Shown: one piece after another, positions 1 through 7,746 of the stretch
How positions within the stretch are numbered: the first letter of the stretch is position 1
Layout of the letters: each line of letters starts with the position of its first letter
NCBI GenBank assembly: GCA_042091035.1
Contig: JBELIG010000023.1
Location: 1 to 24,402 of the forward strand
Origin: AM-2324 sp042091035
GTDB lineage: Bacteria; Bacteroidota; Bacteroidia; Chitinophagales; Saprospiraceae
DNA length: 24,402 nucleotides
Reading direction: 5' to 3'
Program-made: the position numbers and the translations under genes
Notes under the pieces: generated by a model
Database searches by the model: none
Told to the model about the DNA's origin: nothing
What the model saw: only the letters and a program-made list of their open reading frames with translations

Positions 1-57
1 TACAATACTCGAACTATATTCCCTGTAGAGAGTATGATGTGGAAAAATAAATTCTAG
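1..57 (+). other. 3' end of an unidentified upstream gene
   Basis: Two reading frames are open from the window edge. One ends at the TAA at 48-50 (last residues CREYDVEK) and the other at the TAG at 55-57 (last residues VESMMWKNKF); the third frame stops at 26-28. Either would end 16 to 23 bases before the helicase ATG at 74, which suggests co-transcription with the helicase. In Bacteroidota the gene beside an AddA-like helicase is often an AddB-like PD-(D/E)XK nuclease, but too few residues are visible to test that. The coding frame cannot be decided from this window. Confidence 0.3.
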
Positions 58-73
58 AAATCAATTGCACCAA

Positions 74-3000
74 ATGAATGTAAAGCTAATCTCGGCAGGG
101 GCCGGTTCAGGAAAGACCTACCGCCTAACTGAAGAAATTGTGCATAAATTAAAAGCTGGGATTCCTGCTGCCGGAATTCTTGCAACTACTTTTACTAAAA
201 AAGCAGCTGCAGAGCTAAGAGAGCGGGTTCGACAGCGTCTAATAAAAGAAGGGCTTTTTGATGAAGCGGAAGAAGTATCAAATGCCCTTATTGGTACTGT
301 GAATGGATTAGGCACAAAGTTGCTCCAACGCTTTAGTTTTGAGGCTGGCCTTTCGCCCAATGTACAGGTTATGGATGATTCTGAAATTGACATCTATTTC
401 CGTCTAGCATTGGCACGAATATTGAAGCCTGAATGTGTCGCACAGATTCAGGATGTAGCTAACCGGCTAGGTCTAATGCCCGAAGAAGGCATGTTTGCTA
501 GAAATGATTGGCGAAAGGATTTGAGCATGCTTTGTAATTTTGCTCGATCCAATAATTTTAAAGCAGATGAAATAGAGCAATCACTTAATCAATCCTTAGA
601 AACTATAAATGATCTATTTGATGAGACGATAACATCAGATCAATCGACTCAAGATACTCGATTGAATGGAATGATCAATTTTGTGATTGATGAGGTCGAC
701 CTTGATACAGATACCACAAAGGGTACAGCTAATGCAATTGGAAAACTTAAGAAGTGTAGACAGCAAATTGATAATGGTAAGCAGTTAAAATGGTCAGATT
801 GGTTAGGTATTTCAAAACTAAAACCGGGCAAAAAGTCAAAAGATACTTTTTTTGATCTACAAGAGTTTACACGCGCACACTACAAACTGGAATCCTTTCA
901 GTCGGATCTAAAATCTTACGTTAAACAACTGTTTGATATAACTCGACAGGCTATCGAAGAATTTGATCAATACAAAAAGAATCGAGGCCTTATTGATTAT
1001 ATCGATATGGAGGCTATGTTGGATCGATTGCTGCTCCGAACTGATATTCAAGAAATATTGAGAGATGAATTACAGCTGATTATTGTGGATGAATTTCAGG
1101 ATACAAGTCCACTTCAGTTGAAGTTGTTTTTGAAGCTAGATGAACTTGCCGGCGATTCCATTTGGGTTGGAGATCCTAAGCAGTCTATCTATGGTTTTAG
1201 AGGAGCTGATCCTATTCTTATGGCATCCCTTTTAGAAGAAATTAAGATATCTCCAGACGATATTCAGAAGTATTCTTATCGATCCAGAGAGGATTTAGTT
1301 AATTTTTCTAACTGTATCTTCACCAGAGCTTTTACGGATTTACCAGAAGAGCAGATCGCTTTGATAGCAAAACGAAGGCCTAATGCAGATGAAATAGAAC
1401 ATGCAGAAAGTTCTGAGATGGCTCGGGCTGTTCATAATTGGCATTTTCCTAAACTTGAGGGAAAGACTCGATTGTCGAACCCTGCCTATGCTAGACAGAT
1501 TTGTGAAAAGATTGTAGACTTGTTACATGAACCTCCTGTCATTCACTGCAAAGAGACGAATACTTTTAGAAGTCTTAAGCCTGGAGATATAGGTATTCTT
1601 TGCAGAACCAATAAGTCCTGTTTGGAGTTCTCGAAAGTCTTTCCAGAATATGGCCTTAAAGCATCAATAGCAAAAGCTGGCCTTATGAATACAAGGGAAG
1701 TTCGTTTGATTGCAGCTTGTTTGTATCATTTGCTGGATAAGAATGATTCTTTATCAACTGCAGAGTTATTGTTTTTGCGGGGAGCATCCAAGCTTGAAGA
1801 AATCCTTGAAAGCAGATCGGAATATGTATTGGCAGGAAAAGTGGATTACAGAGATCAATGGATGTCTAATGACCAATGGGTAAAGATCTTGAATCAAATA
1901 GAAATCCATAGTACGGAGCTGTCCATAACTGAATTACTAGATCTTATTCTGGAAGATCTTCCGGTCAGAGATACGGTAATGGCCATGGATAATCCAGCCC
2001 TCAGAATGGCAAATCTTGACCAGTTATTTCTGTATGCTAGGCAGTTTGAAGGTTCATTTGCTCGTCTAGGTAAGGCTGCTACTATCGATGGTTTTCTTTT
2101 GTATATGCAGGATTTAAACTTTGCAGAAAAAGATAATCAGGCTGCCACAGAGGATGATAATGCTATAAATCTTTTGACCTATCATAGAAGTAAGGGCTTA
2201 GAATATCCATTTGTGATATTGTTTAACTTGAATGAGGTACGGGATGCAAGTCCATTTGGTATCACTGTTCAACAAGGAGCAGATAAGCTTGATTTTAGAG
2301 ATGTTTTAGCAGAACGTTGGATTCGATTTATTCCAAATCCCTATGGGATTGGTTACAAAAATTCTGCGCTATTTGATCAGCTGAAGGAAAGCTCTATAAT
2401 GACTCAGGCTGTTTTTAAGGAAAAAACAGAAAGTGCTCGTTTACTATATGTAGGAATTACTCGCGCAAGGGACTATATGGTGATTCCAAGTTCGGATTAT
2501 AACCGTTCTTTAAAATGGCTGAACCAAACTTTTTCAGAGCAGGCAGATCCTGATGCAGATTTCCTTCCTGCAGTGATTTCTAGTCCTATGGAGTGGAAAG
2601 GGAAATCTGTAATTATACAAAAGGAGGAGGTAGAGGAAGAAGGTCTAAATCTTCAATCTTTCACCATCAAGCAGGAGGAAATTCGAGTATTTTCAAAGGA
2701 GAAACTTAGAATCGATGCCTTAAAAGAACAAATAAGTTTCAGCGATCTAAATATCGCCGAAGCGGATTTGATGGATGAATCAGCATTTCTTCCAATCCAT
2801 GGTCTAAATTTGATTCCTTCCATAGAGCAGAAAGAATATTATAAAGTACTTGTACGTTTAATAAAGCACCAACTTGTCACAAATATTGGAGAGCAAGACT
2901 TGAGATTATATATGCACAATATTGAAGCTGGATTTAATCCTAGTCAAATTGATGCCTTGATTCGAACTTCTAAGGGACTAAGTAAGGTTCTTAATACAGA

Positions 3001-3244
3001 TGGTTCTGTTTATCTGAATTATCCATTTCAGGTATCTAATAAAGGGCAGTTAATTGCTTTTGATGTAGATGTGTTTGTGAAAGGAGTTGAGGATCACATT
3101 TATTTGTTCATGGTGCCTGGAGAAAATGCAAAAAGTCAGCGAGAGAAAATAAGGACTCTCTCCTTGAAGTTGAAATTTTTGAAAGAAATGCAATTGTCAG
3201 CTGCTGTAATAAATGTTGCAAGCTTTGGGATTGTGAATTACTAA
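74..3244 (+). CDS. UvrD/AddA-like superfamily 1 DNA helicase
   Basis: This is an ATP-dependent DNA helicase of superfamily 1A, likely the helicase subunit of a double-strand-break end-processing (AddAB/RecBCD-like) enzyme acting in the cytoplasm. All core motifs are visible (numbered from the ATG at 74, 1056 aa): Walker A AGAGSGKT at 8-15, motif Ia TTFTKKAAAELRERV at 38-52, Walker B DEFQD at 339-343, motif III GDPKQSIYGFRGAD near 366-379, motif IV YRSREDLVNF, motif V YHRSKGLE near 703-710 and motif VI YVGITRARD near 792-800. The C-terminal 100 or so residues have the outline of the AddA/RecB nuclease fold (FDVDVFVKG near 996-1004) but lack the DxK motif expected after it. A TTG at 65 would add three residues; the ATG at 74 is preferred because the Walker A then sits at the usual distance from the N-terminus. 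The preceding gene ends 16-23 bases upstream. Confidence 0.9.
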   Translation: MNVKLISAGAGSGKTYRLTEEIVHKLKAGIPAAGILATTFTKKAAAELRERVRQRLIKEGLFDEAEEVSNALIGTVNGLGTKLLQRFSFEAGLSPNVQVMDDSEIDIYFRLALARILKPECVAQIQDVANRLGLMPEEGMFARNDWRKDLSMLCNFARSNNFKADEIEQSLNQSLETINDLFDETITSDQSTQDTRLNGMINFVIDEVDLDTDTTKGTANAIGKLKKCRQQIDNGKQLKWSDWLGISKLKPGKKSKDTFFDLQEFTRAHYKLESFQSDLKSYVKQLFDITRQAIEEFDQYKKNRGLIDYIDMEAMLDRLLLRTDIQEILRDELQLIIVDEFQDTSPLQLKLFLKLDELAGDSIWVGDPKQSIYGFRGADPILMASLLEEIKISPDDIQKYSYRSREDLVNFSNCIFTRAFTDLPEEQIALIAKRRPNADEIEHAESSEMARAVHNWHFPKLEGKTRLSNPAYARQICEKIVDLLHEPPVIHCKETNTFRSLKPGDIGILCRTNKSCLEFSKVFPEYGLKASIAKAGLMNTREVRLIAACLYHLLDKNDSLSTAELLFLRGASKLEEILESRSEYVLAGKVDYRDQWMSNDQWVKILNQIEIHSTELSITELLDLILEDLPVRDTVMAMDNPALRMANLDQLFLYARQFEGSFARLGKAATIDGFLLYMQDLNFAEKDNQAATEDDNAINLLTYHRSKGLEYPFVILFNLNEVRDASPFGITVQQGADKLDFRDVLAERWIRFIPNPYGIGYKNSALFDQLKESSIMTQAVFKEKTESARLLYVGITRARDYMVIPSSDYNRSLKWLNQTFSEQADPDADFLPAVISSPMEWKGKSVIIQKEEVEEEGLNLQSFTIKQEEIRVFSKEKLRIDALKEQISFSDLNIAEADLMDESAFLPIHGLNLIPSIEQKEYYKVLVRLIKHQLVTNIGEQDLRLYMHNIEAGFNPSQIDALIRTSKGLSKVLNTDGSVYLNYPFQVSNKGQLIAFDVDVFVKGVEDHIYLFMVPGENAKSQREKIRTLSLKLKFLKEMQLSAAVINVASFGIVNY

Positions 3245-3317
3245 GTGATTTCTTTTAAATCTAGCGAACAAAATATACATTTAACAAATAATAGAAAAAA
3301 CTAAATATAAACAAGAT

Positions 3318-3869
3318 ATGGCGAAGAAAGACATCTTATTAATCGGAATCATTGTAGTAGTGCTAGCTGCTTTGACTTATTTGATCTATGACCAAGTATT
3401 TAGTGACAAGGACCCAAGTAATGAAATTGTAAGTAATACGCTTGAAGATGATTATGAGGAGGACTCAGATGTTTATGATTATGACGATCCTTACGAATCT
3501 GAAGGTGATGAAGATTATGAGGAGGACCTAAGTGCTGATGATCTTATTGCAGATGCAGTGGAAACAGAGGATATGGATGAAGTTGTAGAACCAACTGATT
3601 ATGAGGAGGACACTTTTGACAGTGATCTTGGAAATTCTGGAGGCAAGTACATGGTCATGGCTGGTCAATTTCAAGAGATGAAATGGGCTGAAGAACAGCA
3701 ACGACTTATGGTTAAAAAGGGCTATGCTAATTCAAAGATTGAGATTTTTGATAAAGGAGCATGGGCTAACGTTTTGGTCGAGCGCTTTGACAGTAATGCA
3801 GATGCTGAAGCCTTGGTAAGGGAGTTGACGGATAAAGGTGTAGAAGCTACTATCATAATAAAAAAATAA
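3318..3869 (+). CDS. Membrane-anchored SPOR-domain protein with acidic linker
   Basis: A 183-residue single-pass protein. Residues 1-4 are cytoplasmic, about 5-24 form one hydrophobic membrane segment (ILLIGIIVVVLAALTYLIY), 30-107 are an extremely acidic low-complexity linker containing DYEED three times (45-49, 66-70, 94-98), and 110-183 form a SPOR domain (YMVMAGQF, GYANSKIEIF, NVLVERFDS, ALVRELTDKGVEATI). SPOR domains bind peptidoglycan stripped of stem peptides, typically at the division septum, so the domain is expected to face the periplasm. The gene starts 73 bases after the helicase stop and could be read from the same transcript or its own promoter; no clear promoter was found in the gap. 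It ends directly in a strong terminator. The domain call is firm; a division role is inferred from the family. Confidence 0.82.
   Translation: MAKKDILLIGIIVVVLAALTYLIYDQVFSDKDPSNEIVSNTLEDDYEEDSDVYDYDDPYESEGDEDYEEDLSADDLIADAVETEDMDEVVEPTDYEEDTFDSDLGNSGGKYMVMAGQFQEMKWAEEQQRLMVKKGYANSKIEIFDKGAWANVLVERFDSNADAEALVRELTDKGVEATIIIKK
3450..3611 (+). repeat. Three copies of a 15-bp in-frame direct repeat
   Basis: The identical 15-mer GATTATGAGGAGGAC occurs at 3450-3464, 3513-3527 and 3597-3611, each copy in frame and encoding DYEED in the acidic linker of the SPOR protein. The spacing (63 and 84 bases) is a multiple of three. Identity at the DNA level, including third positions, points to duplication inside the linker rather than independent selection for acidic residues. 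Confidence 0.85.
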
Positions 3870-3905
3870 AAAAAAACCCTTAGCAATTTGCTAAGGGTTT
3901 TTTTT
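3870..3905. terminator. Bidirectional Rho-independent terminator between convergent genes
   Basis: A stem made by CCCTTAGC (3877-3884) and GCTAAGGG (3890-3897), loop AATTT, is flanked by an A run at 3870-3876 and a T run at 3898-3905. It therefore works as a terminator in both directions. It occupies the whole gap between the stop of the SPOR gene (3867-3869) and the stop of the rhodanese gene (3904-3906 on the opposite strand). Confidence 0.93.
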
Positions 3906-4197
3906 ACATATCCTGCCAAGCTAATACTCCACCTGCAAGATTTTTTACATCGCTAAAGCCGGCTTGAAGCATTAATTGTTGTGCCATCGCCGATCGTTTA
4001 CCGGATCGACAATGAATTATAATTTCTTTTCCTTTGAATTCTTCTAAGTCTTCTAGAGCACCCATTATCTCACCAAGGGGAATAAGCTTTCCACCTATGT
4101 TGAATTCTTCGTATTCATATTTCTCTCTTACGTCTATAAGGACAAAATCTTCTTTATTGTCCATTTTTGCTTTAAGTCCTTGAACTGAAATTTCCAT
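3904..4197 (-). CDS. Single-domain rhodanese-like sulfurtransferase
   Basis: A 97-residue stand-alone rhodanese domain of the GlpE/PspE size class, without a signal peptide, so probably cytoplasmic. The N-terminal CH2A motif is FVLIDVREKYEYEEFNIGG (18-36) and the active-site loop is CRSGKRS at 63-69, with Cys63 as the persulfide-forming residue; NLAGGVLAW near 86-94 is the usual C-terminal signature. The six-residue loop and its arginines fit sulfur rather than phosphate chemistry. The start ATG lies one base after the stop of the upstream T9SS-exported protein, so the two genes are almost certainly co-transcribed, although one product is exported and the other is not. The physiological sulfur donor and acceptor cannot be told from sequence. 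Confidence 0.92.
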   Translation of the reverse strand: MEISVQGLKAKMDNKEDFVLIDVREKYEYEEFNIGGKLIPLGEIMGALEDLEEFKGKEIIIHCRSGKRSAMAQQLMLQAGFSDVKNLAGGVLAWQDM

Positions 4198-4198
4198 A

Positions 4199-6670
4199 TT
4201 ATCTAATTATTACAAATTTTGTTTTAGCATAGGTAAAGCCTGCTTCATTCTCCATATTAAGAAAATACATTCCTTGTGGAAGATCATCCAAAGCTATTGT
4301 ATTTGTGAAATTGAATCTCTTGACTTGTTTACCTAATTGATCATATATCCTGCAGCTTGTATTTGGCTCAATTTTACTCAGGTTGATATTTAAAGATCCT
4401 GAAGTAGGATTTGGATAAACCTTTAGATCGTATACCTGATCTATTTTATTTGTTGAGGTCGGAATCACATCTTCACTTCCTACTATAGCTCTTATCATAG
4501 GACTTCCTTGAATTAATCCACCTTGGTTATTCCATCCACCCCAGACATTTACAAATAATTTCGATGAAACATCTCGGTTGATATCAAGTCCAATAGGAAC
4601 ACCAAAGTTTGTTGAACTTAATTGTTGAAATCCGATATAGAACTTCTGCCCAGCAGCTAAAGGTATACCTGCTTCTTCACCAAATATATCTTTCAAAACA
4701 TAGGTTGTAAAACCTTGTAAGGTGTCAAAATAAGTATTTGCATAAATTGGACTTAAGTATTCCATACTAAAGGCTGGGTCATCAGATAATTCGTCCAAAT
4801 AAACGTGAATGGAGAACAATTGATTTTCTGCATTGCCATTGACATGTGGAAAATGAAATTGTACCGCTTTCAATGTATCTTCTATCTTGGACTCAAATTC
4901 CAATGCAAAAGAAGGATTATCCGTTTGAGGGTTTTCTAAGTATATCTGCCTTTCTGCCGTGCCATCATCATAGGCAAAGAAATTATCAAAGCGATGAATT
5001 CTGCTTACCTGATCATTTATAGATTCTTGACCTGGAAGTGTAAATGTATATTCAAGTTCTAACTCTGCTTTTTCAAGATTCGATAGTTGGCTGTTGATTG
5101 TACTTATTATGTTTCCAACATTGTTGGCTGGAAGTGTTTGACTGAAGAAAGAATAGGTTTGTTCGGGCACATTTTGTGCATCAATAACATTTAGATCAAC
5201 GGGAATATTGGTTCCTGTTGTCCTCTCTCTCAATAGAATATCTGACTCGTTGGCTGGATTAGCTGTGAATTCTTGATGATTGTAGAAAATTGACTCAAAC
5301 TCAAGGACCACTATTTGATTTGAAATATCCGCAAGGAAGTGTTTCCAAGGCATGTGTTCATATTCGAGAAGCAGCGAGTTTGGAATATCAACAAATGCGA
5401 CATCATTGAATGTTGCACTGAAGGCCTCTCCAGCAGCAAGCCTAACGTAGTCAATGTGCCAAAGATCATATAAGCCAACTGGGCTAACTTGGTTTACAAA
5501 TCTGAACTGGAAGCCGTCATATCTGAATTCTTCAGGCACGTTTAGAGTTGCAAACTGAAATTCAGGCGATTCATTTATATCTGTTGACGTTTCAATACCA
5601 GAACGAACCCATTGTGGGATCCAATTACCATCCATATCTTTATAGTCTACTCTGAGGCTATCTGGACCATTTGGATACAATCCATTTCCTTTCGGCGCAT
5701 AAAAGAATCTAAGGCTTACATCTTCACTATTGAGTCCACTAAGGTTTAGTCCTCTGGACGTTAGATGATCTGCTATTCCAGCCTCAAGGTAGGGTGCTCC
5801 TGAGTAATCCAGTCCATCAAGCGTTACCATGCCTACAGAAGGTGGATTCTCCGCCATCGTATTGTTTACAAATCCATCTTTTGTGAGCCACTTCTGAGAA
5901 CTTGTATATGGCCCATTATTATTTGAAAAGTCATCCCAAAATGGAAGGTCTAGGTTAAAAGACTGCACTTCAAAAGGTACTTTGTAATAATCACAAACTC
6001 CAAATTCATCGCAAAGCACAGCACAGACTGTATCAATGCCTTCTCCAAGTCCCGCAGTATATTTAAAGCAAGAAGTAGCTTCATTATAGGTCATCCAGCT
6101 GTTTGAGGATAAATCACTGTTATAAGATCCATTTGGACAGTAGTAGAATATATTACAGCTTAGTTCACCGGGTAGTAAATTAGCGTCTAAGCAGATGTCT
6201 TCTATTGTTTCCTCTTCATTGATTTGTATCTTATTGAGGATGTGTGTTTGACTTTCTCTTTGTGTTACAAAAGTATATTCGACCGTAGCACATTCTCCTT
6301 GGTCTGGGCAATACTCAACACAAACTTTTTCTTGGAATCCATCAAAATCGCCTGCCTCATAGGAGAGAATATCTCCACTAAAGCTAACTATACCTACAGG
6401 TGTAATTCCGTCGCAATCAAGTAATGTGAATTCTGGATTTACAGCATATCCAATACCTGCTGTATCTATTTTAATATTTACAGTATCATTTTTGAAGGTG
6501 TAGTTGAAGTTTCCATTTAGATTTGGACAGTTAGGCATACTTGCCTGTTCCTCTGAAGCATTGCTATACAAACTTAAAGCAGGGTTGCTCTGAAGGGGCG
6601 CTTCGATGAGCTGCGCAAACATTAATGCCGGAAACAAAGTAAAAAGTAAAGCGTATATAGATTTCCACAT
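4199..6670 (-). CDS. T9SS-exported Cys-rich multidomain protein, function unknown
   Basis: An 823-residue exported protein. The ATG at 6670 gives a standard signal peptide (MWKSIYALLFTLFPALMFAQ, cleavage after AQ); a longer reading from a TTG at 6715 would put 15 polar residues in front of it and is rejected. The N-terminal part carries two related Cys-rich modules ending in CVEYCPDQGEC and CAVLCDEFGVC (residues about 117-127 and 216-226). They are followed by a MAM/jelly-roll-like stretch opening with LPFWDDFSNNNGPY. The last 70 residues are a T9SS type A sorting domain (VYPNPTSGSLNINL, then LDDLPQGMYFLN, ending KFVIIR), so the product should be secreted or attached to the cell surface. No catalytic motif is recognised. 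A promoter with an exact TAnnTTTG element lies about 100 bases upstream of the ATG. Confidence 0.85.
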   Translation of the reverse strand: MWKSIYALLFTLFPALMFAQLIEAPLQSNPALSLYSNASEEQASMPNCPNLNGNFNYTFKNDTVNIKIDTAGIGYAVNPEFTLLDCDGITPVGIVSFSGDILSYEAGDFDGFQEKVCVEYCPDQGECATVEYTFVTQRESQTHILNKIQINEEETIEDICLDANLLPGELSCNIFYYCPNGSYNSDLSSNSWMTYNEATSCFKYTAGLGEGIDTVCAVLCDEFGVCDYYKVPFEVQSFNLDLPFWDDFSNNNGPYTSSQKWLTKDGFVNNTMAENPPSVGMVTLDGLDYSGAPYLEAGIADHLTSRGLNLSGLNSEDVSLRFFYAPKGNGLYPNGPDSLRVDYKDMDGNWIPQWVRSGIETSTDINESPEFQFATLNVPEEFRYDGFQFRFVNQVSPVGLYDLWHIDYVRLAAGEAFSATFNDVAFVDIPNSLLLEYEHMPWKHFLADISNQIVVLEFESIFYNHQEFTANPANESDILLRERTTGTNIPVDLNVIDAQNVPEQTYSFFSQTLPANNVGNIISTINSQLSNLEKAELELEYTFTLPGQESINDQVSRIHRFDNFFAYDDGTAERQIYLENPQTDNPSFALEFESKIEDTLKAVQFHFPHVNGNAENQLFSIHVYLDELSDDPAFSMEYLSPIYANTYFDTLQGFTTYVLKDIFGEEAGIPLAAGQKFYIGFQQLSSTNFGVPIGLDINRDVSSKLFVNVWGGWNNQGGLIQGSPMIRAIVGSEDVIPTSTNKIDQVYDLKVYPNPTSGSLNINLSKIEPNTSCRIYDQLGKQVKRFNFTNTIALDDLPQGMYFLNMENEAGFTYAKTKFVIIR

Positions 6671-6773
6671 AAGGTAATTATTTGAATCGACGAAAAAACG
6701 TTTCACGTTCTTCAATGTTGCTATTTAACAGGATTATCCTTTTAATTTTAACATGCTTTTTCACTCTAAAGTG

Positions 6774-6805
6774 CAAAAGTAGTTATTAATTTAATAAGCC
6801 CCAAT
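6774..6805 (-). promoter_or_regulatory. Bacteroidota-type promoter for the T9SS Cys-rich protein gene
   Basis: On the minus strand TACTTTTG (6781-6774) matches the Bacteroidota -7 consensus TAnnTTTG exactly. ATTG (6805-6802), 20 bases upstream, matches three of four bases of the -33 element TTTG. The predicted start of transcription falls near 6767, giving a leader of about 95 bases to the ATG at 6670. The -33 element lies inside the hairpin at 6793-6828. Confidence 0.55.
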
Positions 6806-6828
6806 ATTTAGAGGTATTGAGGCTTATT
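6793..6828 (-). terminator. Candidate terminator hairpin after the PASTA gene
   Basis: Arms 6793-6806 and 6815-6828 form a 14-bp stem with an 8-base loop. The only imperfect pair (6801/6820) is a mismatch if read from the + strand but a G-U pair in minus-strand RNA, which supports a role in the minus-strand transcript leaving the PASTA gene (stop at 6841). The sequence 3' of the stem is AU-rich (AAATTAATAACT) but not a true U run, so termination may be weak. Confidence 0.5.
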
Positions 6829-6840
6829 GAATTAGGCTTA

Positions 6841-7746
6841 TTAATTGTCTTCTGTCGGTTCTGAATCATTATCTTCCATCAGTTCGTTACTTCCGCAAGC
6901 CAATGGTCGCTCCAGGGTTAGATAAACCTTTACATAGTCGCCCGATATCAAGTTAGTGCCTGGGTCTGGAGTTTGTTTGTAGATAAAGGCTTCTTCGAGG
7001 TCTATAACACTTGGATCTTCAAAAGCATCGAAGTTAAGTTGACTGGATTCAAGTAAGAACTTTGCTGTGGATAACTTAAGACAGACGAGCTCAGGAACTG
7101 TTCGTTGGGCAATTACCTGTTTGGTTATAACCAATTCTACCGCATCACCCTTTTCAATTAAATAACCTTCCTTGAGCACATTTTCTTCTATTTTTTTACC
7201 ATCATGATACATGTAAAGGATGGTGCCTTTTGCTTGTTTTGTATCTACTATTTCTTCTTTTACAACAGAGTTAATTCCTCGCACATCTAGAATCCTTTTG
7301 TAGGATTGATACATATATGCGGCATCTCTAAAGAGTGGAAGTTCGACTTTTGGAGGTGTGGAAGAACTAATAGTTAAATAAACAGTTCTGCCCTCTTTGA
7401 TCTTTGATCCAGGAATTGGATTTTGCTCTAATACAACACCTGGCTTAATATCTGGTTTCCAAATAGAGTCAAATACAACGACTTTAAAGTCTCCTTTTCG
7501 AGCCATTTTTTCAACCTTCTTTATAGGGAGCCGTTGAAGGTTGTCCAAGTAAATGGACTCACCGTGCTGCGTGTAGATGTTTAATCCTAAGATTACTATA
7601 AAGCAAAAGCTTAATAGAGTTATTAGCATCAGTCCCAGATTTTTTAGAACCATAGGAGTTGACAAAAAGATCTGAAGATTTTTGGGCATTGCTTTTAGTG
7701 CGGGTAAGAAAGTATTACTCCACCAATGTTTTATTCGCTCTTGCAT
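6841..7746 (-). CDS. PASTA-domain membrane protein
   Basis: A bitopic membrane protein with one transmembrane segment (about residues 37-58, numbered from the ATG at 7746) and three extracytoplasmic PASTA domains at about 66-128, 133-209 and 215-279. PASTA signatures such as GVVLEQNPIPGSKIKEGRTVYLTIS and the parallel YKQTPDPGTNLISGDYVKVYLTL are clear. The C-terminus is an acidic tail. PASTA domains bind muropeptides or beta-lactams in other phyla; unlike the PknB/StkP proteins there is no kinase domain, as is usual in Bacteroidota. Start choice is uncertain: the ATG at 7746 overlaps the ddl gene by 32 bases, the ATG at 7797 by 83, and the ATG at 7689 would leave a 25-base gap and fits the short N-terminus common in the family. 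The overlap or tight spacing implies translational coupling with ddl. Confidence 0.87.
   Translation of the reverse strand: MQERIKHWWSNTFLPALKAMPKNLQIFLSTPMVLKNLGLMLITLLSFCFIVILGLNIYTQHGESIYLDNLQRLPIKKVEKMARKGDFKVVVFDSIWKPDIKPGVVLEQNPIPGSKIKEGRTVYLTISSSTPPKVELPLFRDAAYMYQSYKRILDVRGINSVVKEEIVDTKQAKGTILYMYHDGKKIEENVLKEGYLIEKGDAVELVITKQVIAQRTVPELVCLKLSTAKFLLESSQLNFDAFEDPSVIDLEEAFIYKQTPDPGTNLISGDYVKVYLTLERPLACGSNELMEDNDSEPTEDN

Noticed and set aside
65..73. TTG start adding three residues to the helicase
   Set aside because: The ATG at 74 is a standard start and gives the usual distance to the Walker A motif.
6671..6715. TTG start adding 15 residues to the T9SS Cys-rich protein
   Set aside because: The added residues are polar and would precede a complete signal peptide that begins at the ATG at 6670.
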